DNA of 6,148 nt from Lawsonibacter sp. (GCA_022798155.1 JAAWLY010000131.1:1-6148), one strand, 5' to 3'; counted from the stretch's first letter, positions 1-5,968 are shown. The notes: generated from the sequence alone by a model not told the origin. Made by a program: numbers and translations.

Positions 1-61
1 AATAGGCCAAAACATATATGTAACACAAAAGATTTGCAAAAAGGGAACACATCGTAACCAT

Positions 62-748
62 TTGTCGGTTAATACAAGATACGCCCGGTTTATCGACGCG
101 GCCCGGGACCTGATTAACAACCGCCTGCGGGAATACACCCAGAGCCTCAACCCCGCCGAAACCACCGAGCCGGGCACCGCCCCCTCTGTCTCCCCCTCCG
201 TGCCGGATAGCCCGGTTTCAGAGGAAAACACCCCCACCTATCTGGCCTTCCGCTGCGAGAGCGGGCAAAACATCCCAGGCATCCTGTCCGCCCTGGACAG
301 CGGCCGTGTCCGCAGTGTATTTTTCCTCACTCCCCAGCTGTTGGAGGAGGAGGGCGACTTGGTCCGCCGCATTCTGGGCACCGGCCACAGCATCGGGATT
401 CTGGCCGGCGGCGAGGAGCTCCAGTCCCAGCTGGCCCAAGGCGGCCAGGCTTTGGAGCAGGCCGCCCAGTCCCGGACCACCCTGGCCTATGTCCCCACCT
501 CTCAGCAGGCCGGCCTGGCGGAGGAGGGCTGGGTGTGCTGGCAGGAGACCCTGCTGCTGGAGCCCAGCGGCACGGCGGGCGCCTCCTCCTTCGCCAGCTC
601 TGTTCTCAACCGTCTGGGAGCCCACCGCCGCGCCGCCTATCTCACTCTGGAGGAAACCGCCAATACGCTCCGTGTGCTGCCCACCCTGCTCCGCCAGCTG
701 GACAGCAGCGGCTACACCATCGCCATCCCCATAGAGACACGGCTCTAG
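62..748 (+). CDS. Degenerate NodB/polysaccharide-deacetylase-like protein, 5' end uncertain
   Basis: The C-terminal two thirds resembles a polysaccharide deacetylase (NodB) fold. YLAF at 60-63 takes the place of the usual TFDD strand, SVFFLTPQLL at 85-94 matches the ATFFv strand, and LVRRILGTGHSIGI at 100-113 matches the helix ending in GHEIG. AYVPTSQQAGLAEEGWVCW at 142-160 matches the RPPYG...GY..W region. The catalytic residues are missing: the Asp-Asp pair is Arg-Cys-Glu (64-66) and the HxxxH metal ligands are absent, so deacetylase activity is unlikely. Residues 30-58 are a Pro/Ser/Thr/Glu linker typical of exported proteins, yet no signal peptide or membrane segment precedes it. The TTG at 62 is the only plausible start inside the window and has no well-spaced ribosome binding site. 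The frame stays open to the left edge, but those upstream codons are AT-rich and do not match the gene. It may be a truncated gene or one continuing leftward. Family assignment is moderate. Confidence 0.55.
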   Translation: MSVNTRYARFIDAARDLINNRLREYTQSLNPAETTEPGTAPSVSPSVPDSPVSEENTPTYLAFRCESGQNIPGILSALDSGRVRSVFFLTPQLLEEEGDLVRRILGTGHSIGILAGGEELQSQLAQGGQALEQAAQSRTTLAYVPTSQQAGLAEEGWVCWQETLLLEPSGTAGASSFASSVLNRLGAHRRAAYLTLEETANTLRVLPTLLRQLDSSGYTIAIPIETRL

Positions 749-865
749 GGCTTGTTTGAAAAATGTCAAAACGCCCAATCGGCGGGCCTTTCGCCGCTGT
801 GCATTCTTCCATTTTTTAAACGGCGCCTAAACCGAGCGTCACAGGATTCAGGAAAGGAGATTGCT
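749..865 (+). other. Intergenic spacer ahead of the sirtuin operon
   Basis: This spacer of 117 nt holds two weak, imperfect hairpins: GGGC/GCCC with TTTGA/TCAAA at 748-776, and CGGCG/CGCCG around 780-796. Neither has a proper U-tract directly after it, so neither is a convincing terminator. I found no -35/-10 pair with correct spacing. The sirtuin operon promoter must be weak, activator-dependent or outside what I can recognise. Confidence 0.4.
854..859 (+). promoter_or_regulatory. Ribosome binding site fixing the sirtuin start
   Basis: AAGGAG lies 6 nt before the ATG at 866. The reading frame is open further upstream to a TTG at 752, but that stretch has no ribosome binding site and no sirtuin homology. 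The site therefore decides the start. Confidence 0.85.
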
Positions 866-1591
866 ATGACGGACAAGCTCAACACCTTACAGCAGTGGAT
901 CAACGACAGCCGCGCCATCGTCTTTTTTGGTGGGGCGGGGGTATCCACCGAGAGCGGCATCCCGGACTTCCGCAGTGTGGACGGGCTGTACAATCAGAAG
1001 TACGCCTGGCCCCCGGAGCAGATTTTAAGCCGCACCTTCTTCGACGCCCAGCCGGAGGAGTTTTACCGCTTCTACCGGGACAAAATGCTCTGCCTGGACG
1101 CCCAGCCCAACGCCGCCCACCAAAAGCTGGCCCAGCTGGAGGCGGCGGGCAAGCTGCGCTCGGTGGTCACCCAGAACATCGACGGACTCCACCAGCTGGC
1201 TGGCTCCAAGCGGGTGTGGGAGCTCCATGGCAGCGTCCACCGCAACTACTGCATGAAGTGCCGCAAGCCCTATTCCGTGGAGGACATCAAGGAGGGCAAG
1301 GGCGTTCCCAAATGCTCCTGCGGCGGGACCATCAAGCCCGACGTGGTCCTCTACGAGGAGGGGCTGGACAGCGCCACCATCGAGGGGGCGGTGATGGATA
1401 TCCGCGCCGCTGACCTGCTCATCATCGGGGGCACCTCCCTGGCCGTCTACCCCGCCGCCGGACTTATTAACTATTTCCGTGGAAGCCGGCTGGTGCTCAT
1501 CAACAAGAGCCCCACCCCCTACGACGACCGGGCCAATCTGGCCATCAACCTGCCCATCGGAGAGGTATTGGGACAAATTGAGGTTCGATGA
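866..1591 (+). CDS. cobB: Sir2-family NAD-dependent protein deacylase (sirtuin)
   Basis: This 241-residue cytoplasmic sirtuin removes acyl groups from lysine side chains, consuming NAD+ and releasing nicotinamide and O-acyl-ADP-ribose. The NAD-binding motif GAGVSTESGIPDFR is at 23-36, QNID at 103-106, and the catalytic His121 is in ELHG. The structural zinc site is Cys129, Cys132, Cys150 and Cys152. GTSLAVYPAAGL at 189-200 and NKSPTPYD at 213-220 complete the Rossmann fold. Length and layout match the Thermotoga Sir2Tm type (class U). I do not see the Tyr-x-x-Arg pair that marks class III desuccinylases, so deacetylase activity is more likely (inference). The usual FGE after the KPDVV segment reads YEE here, which may be a subfamily trait. 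Its stop overlaps the start of the next gene (ATGA at 1588-1591), suggesting translational coupling. Substrates cannot be inferred. Confidence 0.95.
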   Translation: MTDKLNTLQQWINDSRAIVFFGGAGVSTESGIPDFRSVDGLYNQKYAWPPEQILSRTFFDAQPEEFYRFYRDKMLCLDAQPNAAHQKLAQLEAAGKLRSVVTQNIDGLHQLAGSKRVWELHGSVHRNYCMKCRKPYSVEDIKEGKGVPKCSCGGTIKPDVVLYEEGLDSATIEGAVMDIRAADLLIIGGTSLAVYPAAGLINYFRGSRLVLINKSPTPYDDRANLAINLPIGEVLGQIEVR

Positions 1592-2838
1592 AGAACGGCC
1601 GCCTCTTTGAAATTCTGTACCTCCTGGTAGAAAAGCGGGCAATGACCGCCGGGGAGCTGGCCCGGCGGCTGGAGGTGTCGGAGCGCACCATCTACCGGGA
1701 TGTGGACGCCCTGTCCGCCGCCGGCATCCCCATCTACGCCCAAAAGGGCAAAGGGGGCGGCATCCGGCTGATGGACCAGTTTGTGCTGGACCGCTGCGTG
1801 CTCTCCCAGAGCCAGCAGGACGAAATTCTCTTTGCCCTCCAGGCCATCCGGGCCACCGGAGGGACGGAGGAGGCCCTGTCCCGGCTATCCGCCCTCTTTC
1901 GCCGGGAGGGGGGCGACTGGCTGGAGGTGGATTTTTCCGACTGGGGCAGCGGCGCGGCGGAGCGGGAGAACTTTTCTCTGGTGAAACGGTCCATCCTGGA
2001 GCGGAAACCGCTGTCCTTCACCTACTACAGCTCCGCCGGGGAAAAAAGCCGCCGGACGGTGGAGCCCGCCCGGCTGGTGTTCAAAAGCGGATGCTGGTAT
2101 CTGTCCGCCTTCTGCCGGCAGAGGCAGGACTGGCGTGTCTTTCGCCTGGTGCGGATGGAGCGGCTGTCTCTGGAGGAGGAGAACTGTCCGCCCCGGACGC
2201 CCCCGGAGCGGCTGGAGGCACCGATGCCGGAGGGATACCGGGGTGTGGACCTGCGGCTGCGCTTTGCCCCCGCCGCCGCTTGGCGGGTGCGGGACTACTT
2301 CCACCCCAGGGAGGTGTCCGTCCAGCCGGATGGGCGGCTGCTGGTGGCGTGTACCTTCCCCGAGGACCAGTGGCTGCTGTCTTTTCTGCTGTCCTTCGGC
2401 AAACAGCTGGAGGTGCTGTCCCCTGCCTGCTGGCGGGATATTTTAAAGGAAGAAATAAAAAAATCTTTGGAAGTCTATGAAACTGGACAGACCCTGTCAG
2501 GTTATGGGGCGTATCCTTGTGTCAGAGACGGGGACAAACCCGTCCAACATAAGGAGGTTATCCCAATGGAAGAAAGAAAGTTTTGTCAGTGCTGCGCCAT
2601 GCCCCTGGACAAGCCTGAGGACAAGGGTACCGAAACCGGCGGCGCCCCCAGCGAGGACTACTGCCGCTACTGCTATCAGAACGGGGCCTTTACCGCCCCC
2701 GACGCCACTATGGACGACATCATTGCCTTCAACCTGAAGTTTAACGCTGAGAACGGCCATCCCTTCGGCCCCCAGGAGGAGGCGGAGAAGATGATGCGGG
2801 GATGGTTCCCCACCCTGAAGCGGTGGAGAAAGGAATGA
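1588..2838 (+). CDS. WYL-domain transcriptional regulator fused to a C-terminal zinc-ribbon domain
   Basis: The 416-residue product joins two proteins that are normally separate. Residues 1-60 form a DeoR/YafY-type winged helix-turn-helix, with MTAGELARRLEVSERTIYRD at 19-38 as the DNA-binding core and GGGIRL as the wing. Residues 135-200 are a WYL ligand-sensing domain with Trp170-Tyr171-Leu172 in GCWYLSAFC. Residues 208-297 are the WCX C-terminal extension, ending at KKSLEVYE where regulators of this family usually stop (about 300 residues). Residues 298-326 are a low-complexity joint, and 327-416 are a putative zinc-ribbon protein (Zn_ribbon_2 type). No stop codon separates the parts. The start overlaps the sirtuin stop by ATGA. 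It probably autoregulates the operon and responds to an unknown small ligand, as inferred from the family. Alternatively, the stop was lost recently, or a sequencing error removed it. Confidence 0.88.
   Translation: MKNGRLFEILYLLVEKRAMTAGELARRLEVSERTIYRDVDALSAAGIPIYAQKGKGGGIRLMDQFVLDRCVLSQSQQDEILFALQAIRATGGTEEALSRLSALFRREGGDWLEVDFSDWGSGAAERENFSLVKRSILERKPLSFTYYSSAGEKSRRTVEPARLVFKSGCWYLSAFCRQRQDWRVFRLVRMERLSLEEENCPPRTPPERLEAPMPEGYRGVDLRLRFAPAAAWRVRDYFHPREVSVQPDGRLLVACTFPEDQWLLSFLLSFGKQLEVLSPACWRDILKEEIKKSLEVYETGQTLSGYGAYPCVRDGDKPVQHKEVIPMEERKFCQCCAMPLDKPEDKGTETGGAPSEDYCRYCYQNGAFTAPDATMDDIIAFNLKFNAENGHPFGPQEEAEKMMRGWFPTLKRWRKE
2486..2498 (+). promoter_or_regulatory. Operator-like inverted repeat inside the fusion joint
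   Basis: GACAG-ACC-CTGTC is a perfect 5-bp inverted repeat, and with one extra G on the left arm it extends to CTG(G)ACAG...CTGTCAG. It lies directly after the WYL/WCX domain and 68 nt before the internal zinc-ribbon start, where an operator for the next gene would be expected if this were a former intergenic region. A role in binding the WYL regulator is inference. No convincing -35/-10 pair accompanies it. Confidence 0.35.
2551..2557 (+). promoter_or_regulatory. Internal Shine-Dalgarno for a separate zinc-ribbon start
   Basis: AAGGAGG, a near-perfect ribosome binding site, lies 8 nt before the in-frame ATG at 2566 within the regulator ORF. It is among the strongest Shine-Dalgarno sequences in the window. 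Initiation here would give a free 90-residue protein. Confidence 0.75.
2566..2838 (+). CDS. Zinc-ribbon protein, internal in-frame start (alternative product of the fused gene)
   Basis: The 90-residue product begins MEERKFCQCCAMPL and matches stand-alone putative zinc-ribbon proteins (Zn_ribbon_2 type) that are common in Firmicutes. Predicted zinc ligands are Cys7, Cys10, Cys33 and Cys36, with Cys9 as an extra cysteine. The segment YCRYCYQNGAFTAPDATMDD (32-51) is the family hallmark. The C-terminal half is helical and basic at the end (KRWRKE). The role of the family is not established; small-molecule or metal binding is possible. It shares frame and stop with the WYL regulator ORF, so it is either an independently translated product or only the C-terminal domain of the fusion. 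The DUF3788 gene follows after 3 nt. I am confident about the domain, less so about separate translation. Confidence 0.65.
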   Translation: MEERKFCQCCAMPLDKPEDKGTETGGAPSEDYCRYCYQNGAFTAPDATMDDIIAFNLKFNAENGHPFGPQEEAEKMMRGWFPTLKRWRKE

Positions 2839-2841
2839 ACT

Positions 2842-3255
2842 ATGCTTGATACGATTCCCAGTGAAGAAGAATTGACCGCTTTGGTTGGGCAATCACTGCA
2901 TGATGTATGGAGTAAGCTGTGCACGTTAATTGATGAAAAATACGACATGGCTCATTTGTGGAACAAGGGCGGTAAAGCGTGGAAATATGAATATAAATAC
3001 CGCCGGGGCGGCAAAACACTGTGCGCGTTGTATGCAAGAGAAAACGGTATCGGGTTTATGGTCACCTTAGGGAAAGAAGAGCGCTTGAAATTTGAAGCGA
3101 GTCAAGACAGTTACGCAAAAGAAGTTCAGGAAAAATATAGCGAAGCTCAAACGTATCATGACGGAAAATGGATCATGTTTGAGCCGCTGGATACTTCTTT
3201 ATTTGACGATTTCCTTCGGCTGTTGGAAATCAAAAGAAGGCCGAACAAAACGTGA
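2842..3255 (+). CDS. DUF3788 family protein
   Basis: This 137-residue soluble protein has no signal peptide or membrane segment. Its pattern fits DUF3788: a helical N-terminus (EEELTALVGQSLHDVWSKL), then the strand KAWKYEYKYRRGGKTLCALY near residues 46-65, then GIGFMVTLGKEE at 71-82, and a late GKWIMFEP near residues 110-117. The biochemical role of the family is unknown. The ATG is preceded by AAAGGA (2829-2834) at 7 nt and begins 3 nt after the zinc-ribbon stop, so it is the last gene of the operon. Its base composition is clearly different: about 43% GC counted over 2881-3240, with many A/T-ending codons, against roughly 60% or more in the flanking genes. That suggests separate acquisition. 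Because it sits next to a WYL regulator, it is a likely member of that regulon. Confidence 0.75.
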   Translation: MLDTIPSEEELTALVGQSLHDVWSKLCTLIDEKYDMAHLWNKGGKAWKYEYKYRRGGKTLCALYARENGIGFMVTLGKEERLKFEASQDSYAKEVQEKYSEAQTYHDGKWIMFEPLDTSLFDDFLRLLEIKRRPNKT

Positions 3256-3287
3256 AGCGGCCGCATATCGGGCATGAAGGTGAAAAG

Positions 3288-3316
3288 AACATGGACGGCG
3301 GATCGCCGTCCATGTT
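3288..3316. terminator. Bidirectional intrinsic terminator between convergent genes
   Basis: This is a perfect 13-bp stem (AACATGGACGGCG paired with CGCCGTCCATGTT) with a 3-nt GAT loop. On the minus strand the stem is followed by CTTTTC, and on the plus strand by TTGCTTAT, so both tails are only moderately U-rich. It lies between the stop of the DUF3788 gene (3255) and the stop of the minus-strand ATPase (3320), as expected for a shared terminator. Confidence 0.8.
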
Positions 3317-3319
3317 TGC

Positions 3320-4837
3320 TTATCTACGTAAATACTCCGGCGGCCGGTACTGTAAAGCCTCAGCCAGGTGGACGGTGGAAATGTCCCCGCCGCCGTCCAG
3401 ATCGGCGATGGTGCGGGCCACCCGGAGAATGCGGTCGTAGCTCCGGGCGGTGAGGCCCATGCGGTCGAAGGCCCCCTTCATCAGCCGCTGGCAGGCACTA
3501 TCCAGGGCGCAGAAGCGGTCCAGGCTCTCCCGGGTAAGCTGGGCGTTGCAGGGCACACCGGTGTCCCCCTGCCGGGCGTTCTGGAGGGCCCGGGCCCCGT
3601 CCACCCGCTCCTTCACCTGGGCGGAGGTCTCCGCCCGCTCCCGCTGGGCCAGCTCGTCAAACTCCAGTGGCTCCACCTGAACAAACAGGTCCAGCCGGTC
3701 CAGCAGAGGACCAGACAGTCGGGAGAGATACTTTTTCACCTCCGCCTCGGTACACCGGCACCGGCCGGAGGGGTGGCCGTACCAGCCGCACTTGCAGGGA
3801 TTCATAGCGCACACCAGCATGAACCGGGCGGGGTAGGTGACGGTGCCCGCCGCCCGGGAAATCTGTACCTGGCCGTCTTCCAGGGGCTGGCGCAGGACCT
3901 CCAGTACCTCCTTGGGGAACTCGGGCAGCTCGTCCAGGAACAGGACCCCGTTGTGGGCCAGGGAGATTTCCCCGGGCCGGGGGTTGGACCCGCCCCCGGC
4001 CATGCCGGTGGAGGACACGGTGTGGTGGGGGGAGCGGAAGGGCCGCAGGGCGATCAGCGGCTGTTTGGCGCTGGTCTGGCCCATAATGGAGTGAATTTCT
4101 GTACACTCCAGGGCCTCCTGGCGGGTCATATCGGGCAGAATGCCGGGCAGGCGCCGGGCCAGCATGGACTTGCCCGTCCCCGGCGGGCCGGACATGAGGA
4201 TGCTGTGGCCCCCCGCGGCGGCGATTTCCAGGGCCCGCTTTACCTGCTCCTGGCCCTTCACCTCAGACAGGTCAGGGCAGTGGAAATCCGCCGGGCCGGG
4301 AATCCAGGGCGGGGCGGGGGAAATCAGCTCCTCCCCCATGAGATGGCGCTCCAGCTGTTCCACGTCTCGGACAGGGTAGACCACCGGCCCCTCCGCCAGG
4401 GTGGCCTCGGCGGCGTTCTCCGCCGGAACGTACAAAGCGGTAATCCCTTCCCGCTTGGCGGCCAGGGCCATGGACAGCATCCCGGCGCAGGGCCGCAGCT
4501 GACCGGACAGGGACAGCTCCCCCAAAAAGGCGCAGTTCTCCTTTGGAAGCCTGAGCTGCTTGCCGGCGGCCAGGATTCCAACCAGCATGGGCAGGTCATA
4601 GAGGGTGCCCACCTTTTTTAAATGGGCGGGAGCCAGGTTGACGGTAATCCGGCTGACCGGGAAGGTAAACCCGCAGTTTTTAATGGCGGAGCGCACTCGC
4701 TCCCGGGCCTCGTTGACGGCGGCGTCGGGCAGGCCCACCACCGTAAAGGCGGGCAGGCCGCCGGACAGGTCGCATTCAGCGGTTACCAGATAGCCGGTGA
4801 CCCCGTGGAGCCCTAGAGATTGGATTGATTGTACCAT
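3320..4837 (-). CDS. comM: ComM/YifB family magnesium-chelatase-like AAA+ ATPase
   Basis: This is a complete 505-residue protein, the usual length for the family. Residues 20-141 form the N-terminal ChlI/Lon-protease-like domain (LPAFTVVGLPDAAVNEARER at 28-47). Residues 190-396 are the Mg-chelatase AAA+ core, with Walker A GPPGTGKS at 217-224, PFRSPHHT at 266-273, Walker B VLFLDE at 298-303, the NPCKCGWYG motif at 346-354, and SGPLLDRLD at 375-383. The C-terminal Mg_chelatase_C helical domain covers about 405-498. ComM in Gram-negative competent bacteria is a hexameric DNA helicase that promotes branch migration during natural transformation. Whether the clostridial protein does the same is not shown. 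The start ATG has GGAGG (4845-4849) 7 nt upstream and a good promoter 5' to it. It is convergent with the DUF3788 operon and divergent from the lipoprotein gene; no other competence gene is visible. Confidence 0.95.
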   Translation of the reverse strand: MVQSIQSLGLHGVTGYLVTAECDLSGGLPAFTVVGLPDAAVNEARERVRSAIKNCGFTFPVSRITVNLAPAHLKKVGTLYDLPMLVGILAAGKQLRLPKENCAFLGELSLSGQLRPCAGMLSMALAAKREGITALYVPAENAAEATLAEGPVVYPVRDVEQLERHLMGEELISPAPPWIPGPADFHCPDLSEVKGQEQVKRALEIAAAGGHSILMSGPPGTGKSMLARRLPGILPDMTRQEALECTEIHSIMGQTSAKQPLIALRPFRSPHHTVSSTGMAGGGSNPRPGEISLAHNGVLFLDELPEFPKEVLEVLRQPLEDGQVQISRAAGTVTYPARFMLVCAMNPCKCGWYGHPSGRCRCTEAEVKKYLSRLSGPLLDRLDLFVQVEPLEFDELAQRERAETSAQVKERVDGARALQNARQGDTGVPCNAQLTRESLDRFCALDSACQRLMKGAFDRMGLTARSYDRILRVARTIADLDGGGDISTVHLAEALQYRPPEYLRR

Positions 4838-4873
4838 AGTCCCGCCTCCAAACCGAGAAAACTTGTTAAAACT

Positions 4874-4902
4874 ATTGTAACGGGTTTTGCTGAAAAATGC
4901 AA
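4874..4902 (-). promoter_or_regulatory. Sigma-A type promoter of the ComM/YifB gene
   Basis: On the minus strand, TTGCAT (4897-4902) and TACAAT (4874-4879) are separated by exactly 17 nt. They lie about 37 nt upstream of the start codon, giving a short leader that contains the GGAGG ribosome binding site. Confidence 0.75.
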
Positions 4903-4946
4903 CAGAGAAGGGGAGATTAAGATTTTTTAAATATTCATTTTGACGA

Positions 4947-4975
4947 TTGATTTTTAAAATTGTTCCTCGTATAAT
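4947..4975 (+). promoter_or_regulatory. Sigma-A type promoter of the lipoprotein gene
   Basis: TTGATT (4947-4952), a 17-nt spacer and a consensus TATAAT (4970-4975) lie in a strongly AT-rich stretch. Transcription would start near 4982, about 38 nt before the lipoprotein ATG. A nearby TTGACG at 4940 is a better -35 match but sits 24 nt away, which is too far. Confidence 0.8.
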
Positions 4976-5004
4976 GGCCTCATGGTCCTTGACTGAATGA
5001 GAAA

Positions 5005-5011
5005 AGAGGAG
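5005..5011 (+). promoter_or_regulatory. Ribosome binding site fixing the lipoprotein start
   Basis: AGAGGAG lies 8 nt before the ATG at 5020. A GTG at 5011 is in frame but overlaps this site, so 5020 is the preferred start. Confidence 0.8.
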
Positions 5012-5019
5012 TGACTTTT

Positions 5020-5709
5020 ATGAAACAAACCCGTAAAATCTCCGCCCTGCTGCTGGCAGCGGCCATGCTGTGTTCCCTGGCGCTGGCCGGCTGCGGACAA
5101 AAAGAAGAAATTGCCGCCCCCGACCAGGTGGCCGTTGCCCTGTATGAGATGATTTTGAAGGATGACGCCTCCAAAATGGTAAGCCTGTTCGGCTACGCCG
5201 ACGAGGCCGAGGCCCGGGAGGACATGGGCATCGGCGACAGCATCTATGACGAGCTGGCCGACGAGCTGGCCTCCACCTTCACTGCCCAGGGCATGACTGT
5301 CACCACCGAGGAGATGCAGGAGTTTGTGGACGCCTTTATGAAGATGTTCAGCGGGGTGACGCTCACCGCCGTAACCAAGGAGTCCGACGAGAAGGCGGGC
5401 ACCGCCGTGGTCACCTGCACTGTCAACACCTTCGACCCTAACGCGTTGGCCAGCGCCATGACTGAAGCCACGAGCAATCTGGATCCCTCCATTCTGGCGA
5501 GCGGCGACATGGAGGCCGCCTTTGGCGCGATTCTCCAGGCCATGGCCGGCGTGATCGCCGACATCAAGCCCACCGAAAACACCGCCGACTTCGACGTGGA
5601 CTTTGAGCTGGCCGAAATGGACATCAGCGGCAAGACCAAGAAGGTCTGGATTCCCAAGGATGCCGCCGAGTTCGGCAATCTGATTTCCACCACCGCTATG
5701 GGCGGCTGA
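5020..5709 (+). CDS. Lipoprotein of unknown function
   Basis: The 229-residue precursor has a classic lipoprotein signal: basic MKQTRK, a hydrophobic Leu/Ala stretch at 7-23, and the lipobox Leu22-Ala23-Gly24-Cys25. It should therefore be diacylated at Cys25 and anchored on the outer face of the membrane. The mature part (about 205 residues) is acidic and Ala-rich. It starts with a helical region (VAVALYEMILKDDASKMVSL) of the kind found at the N-terminus of several clostridial DUF lipoproteins such as the DUF5105-like group. A strand-rich segment (LTAVTKESDEKAGTAVVTCT) follows, then an Ala/Met-rich helix and a final strand pair ending near TKKVWIPKD. No catalytic motif is recognised. It is a single-gene transcription unit with its own promoter and terminator. 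A role as a surface binding or stress protein is only a guess. Confidence 0.85.
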   Translation: MKQTRKISALLLAAAMLCSLALAGCGQKEEIAAPDQVAVALYEMILKDDASKMVSLFGYADEAEAREDMGIGDSIYDELADELASTFTAQGMTVTTEEMQEFVDAFMKMFSGVTLTAVTKESDEKAGTAVVTCTVNTFDPNALASAMTEATSNLDPSILASGDMEAAFGAILQAMAGVIADIKPTENTADFDVDFELAEMDISGKTKKVWIPKDAAEFGNLISTTAMGG

Positions 5710-5739
5710 TCCAAAGCTACATCATTCCGCTTCCATCCG

Positions 5740-5770
5740 CCGCGCCGGCCGCCAGGCCGGCGCGGTTTTT
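5740..5770 (+). terminator. Intrinsic terminator of the lipoprotein gene
   Basis: A perfect 11-bp GC-only stem, CCGCGCCGGCC paired with GGCCGGCGCGG around a GCCA loop, is followed directly by TTTTTC and a further pyrimidine run. It lies 30 nt after the stop codon and is a textbook strong terminator. Confidence 0.95.
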
Positions 5771-5805
5771 CTTCCTTTTACAAGGGAAAGCCGCCTTGAA
5801 CCGCT

Positions 5806-5844
5806 AAAATTTGCAGGGAAAATTTCACCGGAAAAGTTTACAAA
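5806..5844 (+). repeat. Three A-tract units at 13-nt spacing
   Basis: AAAATTTGCAGGG (5806), AAAATTTCACCGG (5819) and AAAAGTTTACAAA (5832) follow one another with an exact 13-nt period; the first two share the AAAATTT core and the last carries the -35 hexamer. They may be an UP-element-like or regulator-binding array (inference). Confidence 0.4.
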
Positions 5845-5865
5845 CGAAAGAAAAAGTGATAAACT
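5837..5865 (+). promoter_or_regulatory. Upstream promoter candidate P1 for the oxidoreductase gene
   Basis: TTTACA (5837-5842), a 17-nt spacer and TAAACT (5860-5865) give one mismatch to consensus in the -35 and two in the -10. Transcription from about 5872 would produce a leader of about 205 nt. Confidence 0.6.
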
Positions 5866-5929
5866 ATGTTCTGTATGAAGTCCCCCAAGCTCCGCCTGTC
5901 TGCCGGGCGCGGCGCGGGCCTCTCCTGAT

Positions 5930-5960
5930 ATAACCATATACCTATAAGAATCATAACCAT
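5930..5960 (+). repeat. Direct repeat pair ATAACCAT
   Basis: ATAACCAT occurs at 5930-5937 and 5953-5960, 23 nt apart start to start. The second copy ends 8 nt before the -35 of promoter candidate P2, a suitable place for an activator or repressor site. Chance is possible at this length. Confidence 0.35.
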
Positions 5961-5968
5961 TTTCACCA

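Noticed and set aside
748..796. Terminator after the deacetylase-like gene
   Set aside because: The two hairpins are short or interrupted and lack an adjoining U-tract.
1025..1642. Minus-strand open frame of 205 codons across the sirtuin
   Set aside because: It is the antisense of a clear sirtuin, with shadow-type composition and no ribosome binding site worth noting.
866..2838. Sir2- and WYL-based antiphage defence system
   Set aside because: The sirtuin is a stand-alone, housekeeping-length class U type with a full zinc site. No nuclease, helicase, STAND or other defence effector is nearby, so the defence reading has no support.
3368..4621. Long plus-strand open frame (417 codons) opposite the ComM/YifB gene
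   Set aside because: It is a Gly/Gln/Pro-rich shadow of the GC-rich minus-strand gene, with no domain pattern; the minus-strand protein carries full AAA+ motifs.
4940..4975. TTGACG at 4940 as the -35 of the lipoprotein promoter
   Set aside because: Its spacing to TATAAT is 24 nt; TTGATT at 4947 has the correct 17 nt.
5866..5928. Possible 20-codon leader peptide (starting MFCMKSPK) upstream of the oxidoreductase gene
   Set aside because: The ATG immediately follows the P1 -10 hexamer, so it would not be in the transcript, and no ribosome binding site precedes it.
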